Origin: CAYQNU01 sp964419055
GTDB taxonomy: Bacteria > Bacteroidota > Bacteroidia > Flavobacteriales_D > Parvicellaceae
DNA length: 64,000 nucleotides
Direction: 5' to 3'
Assembly: GCA_964419055.1 (NCBI GenBank)
Contig: CAYQNU010000003.1
Location: forward strand, 124,001-188,000
Each line of letters starts with the position of its first letter. Position 1 is the stretch's first letter. Made by a program: the position numbers and the translations under genes. The notes beneath the pieces were generated by a model that was not told the origin of the DNA, ran no database searches, and was given only the letters and a program-made list of their open reading frames with translations. Positions 58,772-64,000 of this stretch are shown one piece after another.

Positions 58772-60013
58772 ATGTCAAAGAAAATTGAATTGATGGCTCC
58801 GGCAGGCAATTGGGAATCGCTGATGGCGGCTATTCACGCAGGTGCAGATAGTGTTTATTTTGGTGTAGAGCAAATGAATATGCGCGCTCGTGCTACGATG
58901 AATTTCACCTTGAAAGATTTACCCGAAATTGCCAAACGGTGTCAAGAAAATAAGGTAAGAACGTATCTTACACTCAATACCATTGTCTATGATCACGATT
59001 TGTCCATTGTAAAGACCCTAGTAAATGCCGTAAAAGAACATAACATAACCGCAGTCATTGCCTCCGATCAGGCGGTCATTGGCTACGCTCGTTCTTGTGG
59101 TGTTGAAGTACACATCAGCACTCAACTCAACGTAACCAATATTGAAACGGTAAAATTTTATGCGCTATTTGCTGATGTAATGGTGCTATCAAGAGAACTA
59201 AGCCTTAATCAGGTAAAAAGAATTATCGACCTCATCAAAAAGGAAAACATTTGTGGTCCATCGGGAAAACTCATCGAAATAGAAATTTTTGGTCACGGAG
59301 CATTGTGTATGGCGGTTTCGGGCAAGTGTTATTTATCCCTTCATTCCAATAATTCATCTGCCAATAGAGGGGCTTGTATTCAAAATTGTCGCAGAACGTA
59401 TACGGTCATCGACAAAGAAACGGGTTATGAATTAGAAATTGACAATGAATACATTATGTCTCCTAAAGATTTGTGCACCATCAACTTTTTAGATCAAGTA
59501 GCCGATGCAGGTATCGATGTGCTCAAGATTGAAGGAAGAGGAAGAGCACCCGAATATGTAAAAACAACGATTGAATGTTATCGTGAAGCATTAGATGCTA
59601 TTGAAACAGGAGCTTATACTCAAGAAAAAGTGGCTAATTGGATGCAGCGATTGGATACGGTTTATAACAGAGGGTTTTGGAGTGGCTATTATTTAGGTCA
59701 ACAATTGGGTGAATGGCATGATGCCAGCGGGTCAAAAGCTACTCAAAAGAAAGTATATATTGCCAAAGGCATGCATTATTATCCTAAAACCCACATCGCT
59801 GAATTTGAAGTAGAAGCTCAAAACATAAAACAAGGTGACCGCATTCTCATTACTGGTCCAACAACAGGTGTTGTTGAAGAAGAATTGACCGAATTGTATA
59901 TAAATGGTCAATTGGCTCAAGAAGCAAAAAAAGGAGACCGTATTACGTTTAAATCTACTCAACGTATTCGAACTTCGGATAAGTTGTATAAATTGGTTGA
60001 AAATAATTCGTGA
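58772..60013 (+). CDS. trhP: Peptidase U32-family tRNA hydroxylation protein
   Basis: 413 residues from ATG 58772 (MSKKIELMAPAGNWESL), with ATG 58766 two codons upstream as an alternative. The U32 signature is present (IEIFGHGALCMAVSGKCYLS), followed by NRGACIQNCRRTY with cysteines that can hold an Fe-S cluster. The protein belongs to the short YegQ/TrhP branch, which forms 5-hydroxyuridine at tRNA position 34 using prephenate and needs Fe-S cluster supply. Neighbours trhO and tadA act on the same tRNA position, and a ferredoxin gene follows. The older protease name is not supported for this branch. Confidence 0.88.
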   Translation: MSKKIELMAPAGNWESLMAAIHAGADSVYFGVEQMNMRARATMNFTLKDLPEIAKRCQENKVRTYLTLNTIVYDHDLSIVKTLVNAVKEHNITAVIASDQAVIGYARSCGVEVHISTQLNVTNIETVKFYALFADVMVLSRELSLNQVKRIIDLIKKENICGPSGKLIEIEIFGHGALCMAVSGKCYLSLHSNNSSANRGACIQNCRRTYTVIDKETGYELEIDNEYIMSPKDLCTINFLDQVADAGIDVLKIEGRGRAPEYVKTTIECYREALDAIETGAYTQEKVANWMQRLDTVYNRGFWSGYYLGQQLGEWHDASGSKATQKKVYIAKGMHYYPKTHIAEFEVEAQNIKQGDRILITGPTTGVVEEELTELYINGQLAQEAKKGDRITFKSTQRIRTSDKLYKLVENNS

Positions 60014-60089
60014 TTAATTTCAACCATTCAATAATTTGGAAAGACCAAATGAAAGCATCAAATATTCAAATTCCTATTTTTTTCTATTG

Positions 60090-60212
60090 TTACTTTTTTC
60101 ATGATAAAAAAGTAACCAAAAAATCTAGACGATTTACCAAATCTTTCGCAGGTCTTTTCGCACATCCAACGCTTGCAGGGCCGACCTGCTGCGATTTCGC
60201 ACAAAATCGTCT
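60090..60212 (+). repeat. Structured intergenic repeat, copy 2
   Basis: The hairpin TTACTTTTTT-CATGAT-AAAAAAGTAA (60090-60115) is followed by AGACGATTT (60127-60135) pairing with AAATCGTCT (60204-60212). Inside, GCAGGTC (60148-60154) pairs with GACCTGC (60183-60189). A flank AGCCATCGCGCCCTTCTAA follows as in copy 1 (34542-34716). It fills the gap between trhP and the ferredoxin gene. Confidence 0.7.
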
Positions 60213-60263
60213 TAGCCATCGCGCCCTTCTAATATACTTTTCTATTTTTTCAACCTAATTATA

Positions 60264-60497
60264 ATGATAGCCATTACCTTACAACGAGATAAATGCATTG
60301 GATGTAACTATTGTGTTGAAATTGCTCCTGAATTGTTTCGCATGTCAAAAAAAGATGGAAAAAGTGTGTTGCTCAATGCCGAGGATAAAAGAGGCTTTCA
60401 TACCGTTAGGGTAAACAATGAATTAGATGAAAAAGCCAATAAATGTGGAGCTGTTTGCCCCGTAAACATCATTAAAATTAACTATAAAGGGAAATAA
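60264..60497 (+). CDS. 4Fe-4S ferredoxin
   Basis: 77 residues. Cysteines lie in CIGCNYC near the N terminus (residues about 11-17) and CGAVCPV near the C terminus, enough for one [4Fe-4S] cluster; the fourth ligand is the Cys before Pro. The ALTLQRD-like start (MIAITLQRDK) and VNIIKINYKGK end are otherwise plain. It is a low-potential electron carrier in the cytoplasm. It follows trhP after a structured repeat and may serve it (inference). Its last 11 codons are repeated, with two base changes, 1.3 kb downstream. Confidence 0.88.
   Translation: MIAITLQRDKCIGCNYCVEIAPELFRMSKKDGKSVLLNAEDKRGFHTVRVNNELDEKANKCGAVCPVNIIKINYKGK
60465..60496 (+). repeat. Direct repeat, left copy (ferredoxin 3' end)
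   Basis: 32 bases ending the ferredoxin gene (AACATCATTAAAATT onward). The right copy at 61798-61829 matches at 30 of 32 positions. Confidence 0.8.
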
Positions 60498-60540
60498 AAA
60501 GGGTATAATTCGATGTTATTTATCATTAAAACCAACAATT

Positions 60541-60650
60541 TATTATATTTTTTTATGGTTATAACCACATAATATTATAGTTTTTTTGTGGTTATATACC
60601 TATTTTATTATAGTTTTTTGTAGGTTTAATAATTATTTTCTTTACTTTTG
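60541..60650 (+). promoter_or_regulatory. Promoter region of the DUF4143 ATPase gene with A/T direct repeats
   Basis: TTG (60618), 22 bases, TACTTTTG (60643-60650) is an exact consensus match; the ATG at 60656 is only five bases further, so the mRNA should have almost no leader. Upstream, ATTATAGTTTTTTTGTGGTTATA and a similar ATTATAGTTTTTTGTAGGTTTA (each shown in shortened form elsewhere) make imperfect direct repeats. Confidence 0.55.
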
Positions 60651-60655
60651 TTGGC

Positions 60656-61774
60656 ATGATATTACGAGATATTCAAAAAACTGTTGAAGAAGATTGGGAC
60701 AATAAAAAAGCTATTGTACTATTGGGCCCTAGGCAAGTAGGTAAAACAACTTTAATTGAAATAATAGCGAAAAACAAGAAAACATTGTGGTTAAATGGCA
60801 ATGATCATCAGACCAGGCTCAATCTTGCCAATGCCAACTTTCAATTTCTCAATCAACTCATCAGTGAATATGACGTAATAGTAGTTGATGAAGCACAACG
60901 AATAGAAAACATTGGCTTAGCCATAAAAATGCTTATTGACGCCAAATTAAACAAACAAATAATACTAACCGGGTCGTCTTCATTAGATTTAGGAAATCAA
61001 ATAAACGAACCTTTAACAGGAAGGAAATGGGAACATTTTTTATTTCCTTTAAGTTGGAATGAAATAAGGAACCATTACACTTTTGCCAAAGCATTCCCTA
61101 GATTAGAGGAGTTTTTAATTTACGGCATGTACCCGGAAGTAGTAACACACTCAAACAAACAAAAGCGATTGATTCAATTATCAAGAAGTTATCTTTATCA
61201 AGATATTTTGGAATTGACCAACATCAAAAAACCTGATTTATTGATAAAGTTATTGAGCGCATTGGCACTCCAAATGGGCAGTGAAGTTTCCTATAATGAG
61301 TTGTCAAAAATTTTAGGAGTAGATAGAAGTACGGTAATAAACTATATTGATTTATTAGAAAAATCGTTTGTTATATTTAGGTTACTGCCTTACTCAACTA
61401 ATCAAAGAAATGAAATCACTTCAAAACCTAAAATATACTTTTACGATAATGGTATTAGAAACGCAGTAATTGGACAATTTGGAGCATTAGCTACACGAAC
61501 TGATGTAGGTGCTCTATTCGAAAATTTTTTCATCAGCGAAAAGATGAAACAATTAAACTATAGCGATTTTTATGGAAAAACGTATTATTGGCGTAACACG
61601 CAACAAGCCGAAATAGATTTTATAGAAGTCCAAGAAAATGAAATGGTAGCGTATGAAATAAAATTCAACCCAACTAAAAAAGTCCGGTTTTCAAAATCAT
61701 TTACAGAAAACTATCATCCTAAGGATACTATAGCTGTTAATAAAGATAATTTTTGGGAGTTTTTGAAATTGTGA
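60656..61774 (+). CDS. AAA ATPase with DUF4143 C-terminal domain
   Basis: 372 residues. Walker A GPRQVGKTTL (about residues 24-33), Walker B VIVVDEAQR and sensor LTGSSSLDL belong to the AAA_14 family. The C-terminal half has a winged-helix-like LSKILGVDRSTVINYIDLLEKSFVIFRL in parts and the DUF4143 ending FFISEKMKQLN, YYWRNTQQAEIDFI (a PD-(D/E)xK-like E-IDFI) and AYEIKF. Such proteins are scattered, often mobile and of unknown function. Its mRNA appears nearly leaderless. The gene is bracketed by the ferredoxin gene and a copy of that gene's 3' end, which points to insertion or duplication here. Confidence 0.88.
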   Translation: MILRDIQKTVEEDWDNKKAIVLLGPRQVGKTTLIEIIAKNKKTLWLNGNDHQTRLNLANANFQFLNQLISEYDVIVVDEAQRIENIGLAIKMLIDAKLNKQIILTGSSSLDLGNQINEPLTGRKWEHFLFPLSWNEIRNHYTFAKAFPRLEEFLIYGMYPEVVTHSNKQKRLIQLSRSYLYQDILELTNIKKPDLLIKLLSALALQMGSEVSYNELSKILGVDRSTVINYIDLLEKSFVIFRLLPYSTNQRNEITSKPKIYFYDNGIRNAVIGQFGALATRTDVGALFENFFISEKMKQLNYSDFYGKTYYWRNTQQAEIDFIEVQENEMVAYEIKFNPTKKVRFSKSFTENYHPKDTIAVNKDNFWEFLKL

Positions 61775-61783
61775 TTTATCAAT

Positions 61784-61830
61784 CTGAAGTAAAAGGTAAC
61801 ATCATTAAAATTCACTACAAAGGGAAATAG
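61784..61830 (+). pseudogene. Ferredoxin 3'-end remnant
   Basis: The frame reads EVKGNIIKIHYKGK then TAG, nearly the same as the ferredoxin C terminus VNIIKINYKGK. The 32-base core (61798-61829) is a direct repeat of 60465-60496. No upstream ferredoxin sequence (no cysteines) remains, so this is a fragment behind the ATPase gene. Confidence 0.6.
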
Positions 61831-61864
61831 GTAATTTAAACTTGGAACTTTTTGCTCATAGACC

Positions 61865-62494
61865 TTATGCAAACATTCGAATATAATAAGGTGTTTCCTT
61901 TAATTCTTCCAAGACTAACGTTGGTAGGTCCTCTTCAACGAGTTGTTTTTTCTCAAGTGCCTTGCACAGCCAAATAATATCATGATACTCTAGATCTACT
62001 GTAAATTGCTTTACCTTTGCTTTGATTACCCTGCAGTTTTTACCATCTATTATCAATGGATTATCTATTTCATAGCTGTCGATTACCTCAACATAGGCCT
62101 TATCATAACTCATTTGTAAATATAACCTATATACTTCAATTCCAATTCGAGCGTGTAAGCTCACTTCAACAATATAAGAGATGGGTTCATTATCTATTGT
62201 TTCATTTTGTAGACTTATTACGTGGTTTAAATCAATAACCGGTTGTTTTTGATTAGGGTCTACTTTACTCTCAACTTTATAGGAATGGCTAGCTATTAAA
62301 ATTCCGTTGATATTTTTTTTAATACAAACTACTAAATTAGCCCCATTAAGAACCAAGTGCCAGTTCTTTCCGAGCTCTGTTATGGGTTCTAACCAGATTT
62401 TATCCAACTGAACGGTTCCATTTAAACTATTAGTACTGTATGAAACGTAATCTGCGTAAACGGCTTTATCTAAAACAATTGTTTTTGTACTCAT
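61865..62494 (-). CDS. Hypothetical protein
   Basis: 209 residues from ATG 62494 (MSTKTIVLDKAVYADYVSY); a start at 62548 would place the leader over the terminator hairpin and adds a false hydrophobic segment. The family is not recognised. The protein is soluble and strand-rich, with LNGTVQLDKIWLEPIT, WHLVLNGANLVVCIKKNINGILIASHSYKVES (in parts) and a C-terminal helix pair (HDIIWLCKALEKKQLVEEDLP, then LVLEELKETPYYIRMF). It follows the ALDH7 gene after a strong terminator and is convergent with the ATPase cassette. Confidence 0.6.
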   Translation of the reverse strand: MSTKTIVLDKAVYADYVSYSTNSLNGTVQLDKIWLEPITELGKNWHLVLNGANLVVCIKKNINGILIASHSYKVESKVDPNQKQPVIDLNHVISLQNETIDNEPISYIVEVSLHARIGIEVYRLYLQMSYDKAYVEVIDSYEIDNPLIIDGKNCRVIKAKVKQFTVDLEYHDIIWLCKALEKKQLVEEDLPTLVLEELKETPYYIRMFA

Positions 62495-62523
62495 AATAAT
62501 AAGGGTAATGGTTAATATAAAAA

Positions 62524-62559
62524 ATGGTTGAAATTTGATTATTCTCAAATTTCAACCAT
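62524..62559 (-). terminator. Terminator of the ALDH7-type gene
   Basis: A perfect 15-bp inverted repeat (ATGGTTGAAATTTGA and its complement, 6-base loop) followed on the minus strand by a T run, 25 bases after the stop of the aldehyde dehydrogenase gene. Confidence 0.85.
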
Positions 62560-62583
62560 ACCAAAAAAAATACAATTAGTATA

Positions 62584-64000
62584 TTACAACTCAAATTTGA
62601 TACCTTGTGCCAATGGCAAACTGGTTCCCCAGTTGATGGTATTGGTTTGTCTTCTCATATACACTTTCCAAGCATCTGATCCACTTTCTCTTCCGCCACC
62701 GGTTTCTTTCTCTCCACCAAAAGCGCCTCCTATTTCAGCTCCTGAAGTACCAATATTTACGTTAGCAATTCCACAATCAGAACCACAGTGCGATAAAAAC
62801 TCTTCTTGCTCACGCATATTATTAGTCATAATAGCTGATGACAATCCTTGCGGCACATCGTTTTGGATAGCTATGGCATTGTGCACATCTCCACTGTATT
62901 TCATTAAATATAAAATAGGTGCAAATGTTTCGTGTTGCACAATTTTATATGAGTTTTGTGCTTCGCAAATTGCTGGTCTTACATAACAACCGCTTTCATA
63001 ACCTTCTCCTGAAAGCACTTCACCTCCAGTAAGTAAGGTTCCTCCTTCAGCTTTTAATCTTTCTATAGCGCTGGTAAAAGCATTCACGGCATCTTTATCA
63101 ATAAGTGGCCCAACGTGATTGGTTTCATCTAATGGATTACCAATTTTTAATTGACCATAAGCCTTAACCAACGTTTCTTTTACTTTATCGTAGATAGAAT
63201 CATGAATAATTAATCTTCTGGTTGAAGTACAACGTTGACCAGCAGTTCCCACAGCACCAAAAACAGCACCGGGTACTACCATTTTCAAATCGGCTGTTGG
63301 GGTGATGATGATGGCATTGTTTCCACCCAATTCTAATAACGATCTTCCTAAACGCTCACCAACCACTTGACCAACCGATTTACCCATACGAGTAGAACCA
63401 GTAGCAGAAATCAACGGCACGCGTTTATCAGCTGTCATTTTCATTCCCAATTCAGCACCGCCTATTACTACACTGCAAATTCCGTGAGGCAAGTTATTGG
63501 CTTCAATGATTTTGTTAAATATATTTTGACAAGCGATAGCGCATAAAGGTGCTTTTTCAGAAGGTTTCCAAATACAAACGTCACCACAAATCCAAGCTAA
63601 TGCAGTGTTCCAAGCCCACACTGCAACTGGGAAATTGAAAGCCGAAATAATTCCTACTATTCCCAGTGGGTGGTATTGTTCATACATACGGTGGTTTGGA
63701 CGCTCTGAGTGCATCGTAAAACCATGTAATTGACGAGAAAGACCTACGGCAAAATCACAGATATCAATCATCTCTTGCACTTCGCCCAATCCTTCTTGAT
63801 ATGATTTTCCCATTTCATAAGAAACTAATTTCCCAAGTGGTTCTTTTACTCTTCTCAGTTCTTCTCCAAATTGGCGCACCATTTCACCTCTTTTTGGGGC
63901 AGGCACCATTCTCCACGTTTTAAAAGCTTCTTCAGCTTTTAGAATACACGCTTCATATTCTACCGTTGAGGCAGAATTTACAGTAGCTATGATGCTACCG
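62584..64000 (-). CDS. ALDH7-type aldehyde dehydrogenase (alpha-aminoadipate semialdehyde dehydrogenase-like), 5' end missing
   Basis: The frame is open to base 64000, so the start lies right of the window; about 471 codons are visible. The segment PAPKRGEMVRQFGEELR, then LVSYEMGKSYQEGLGEVQEMIDICDFAVGLSR in parts, and SERPNHRMYEQYHPLGIVGIISAFNFPVAVWAWN in parts match the antiquitin/ALDH7 branch closely. The catalytic cysteine is in GTAGQRCTSTRR and the base glutamate in LELGGNN. ALDH7 enzymes oxidise L-2-aminoadipate-6-semialdehyde (piperideine-6-carboxylate) in lysine breakdown. The end of the gene is complete and followed by a terminator. Confidence 0.9.
   Translation of the reverse strand, partial: GSIIATVNSASTVEYEACILKAEEAFKTWRMVPAPKRGEMVRQFGEELRRVKEPLGKLVSYEMGKSYQEGLGEVQEMIDICDFAVGLSRQLHGFTMHSERPNHRMYEQYHPLGIVGIISAFNFPVAVWAWNTALAWICGDVCIWKPSEKAPLCAIACQNIFNKIIEANNLPHGICSVVIGGAELGMKMTADKRVPLISATGSTRMGKSVGQVVGERLGRSLLELGGNNAIIITPTADLKMVVPGAVFGAVGTAGQRCTSTRRLIIHDSIYDKVKETLVKAYGQLKIGNPLDETNHVGPLIDKDAVNAFTSAIERLKAEGGTLLTGGEVLSGEGYESGCYVRPAICEAQNSYKIVQHETFAPILYLMKYSGDVHNAIAIQNDVPQGLSSAIMTNNMREQEEFLSHCGSDCGIANVNIGTSGAEIGGAFGGEKETGGGRESGSDAWKVYMRRQTNTINWGTSLPLAQGIKFEL

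Noticed and set aside
60010..60258. 82-residue open frame between trhP and ferredoxin
   Set aside because: It lies across the structured repeat and has no family features; similar frames arise wherever that repeat occurs.
1..64000. tRNA or rRNA genes, prophage, complete insertion sequence
   Set aside because: No cloverleaf with conserved T-loop sequence, rRNA motif, phage structural gene or terminal-repeat-bounded transposon was recognised by eye.

Overview
The window comes from a Bacteroidota chromosome, most likely a member of the order Flavobacteriales outside the best-known Flavobacterium group (a Crocinitomicaceae-like organism would fit; this is inference). The evidence is low GC, weak ribosome binding sites, several promoters of the Bacteroidota type (TTG, about 18-22 bases, TAnnTTTG), giant secreted proteins ending in type IX secretion sorting domains, SprB-type repeats, and a division/cell wall cluster in the order seen in Flavobacteriia. 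No rRNA, tRNA, CRISPR array or prophage was recognised.

Layout. 1-2940: 3' part of a SprB-repeat adhesin with a type B sorting domain. 3.0-11.8 kb: secreted WG-repeat protein, a GMC oxidoreductase with its small subunit, a small lipoprotein, a full-length plus a truncated aldehyde dehydrogenase, an E1-like (ThiF/MoeB) enzyme and a Nudix hydrolase. 12.1-19.9 kb: a 2610-residue secreted protein with a BNR propeller and 17 tandem Ig-like repeats. 20-24.3 kb: heptosyltransferase-like GT9, ornithine aminotransferase and a POT peptide transporter. 24.5-31.6 kb: a translationally coupled pair of very large secreted enzymes, an amidase and a GH18 hydrolase, sharing the same long C-terminal module set. 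31.6-34.5 kb: an AT-rich accessory patch with a HEPN-like protein, two lipoproteins (one apparently cut by an in-frame stop) and an orphan protein.

34.9-52.1 kb, minus strand: the complete dcw operon mraZ-rsmH-ftsL-ftsI-murE-mraY-murD-(extra MurD C-terminal domain gene)-ftsW-murG-murC-ftsQ-ftsA-ftsZ, then yqeY. It starts at a consensus promoter flanked by two oppositely oriented GTGGG pairs that look like MraZ boxes and ends at a strong hairpin terminator. The extra stand-alone MurD C-terminal domain is the most unusual gene of the cluster.

52.3-64 kb: a REP-associated tyrosine transposase whose own gene contains an expanded REP-like palindrome, a RidA protein, a J-domain membrane protein, NDH-2, a GT-C membrane protein, a tRNA wobble-modification group (tadA, trhO, trhP) followed by a ferredoxin, a DUF4143-type ATPase flanked by a duplicated ferredoxin 3' end, an unknown protein, and the 3' part of an ALDH7-type dehydrogenase running off the right edge. 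Two copies of a structured intergenic repeat (about 34.54-34.72 and 60.09-60.21 kb) share stems that differ by compensating changes.
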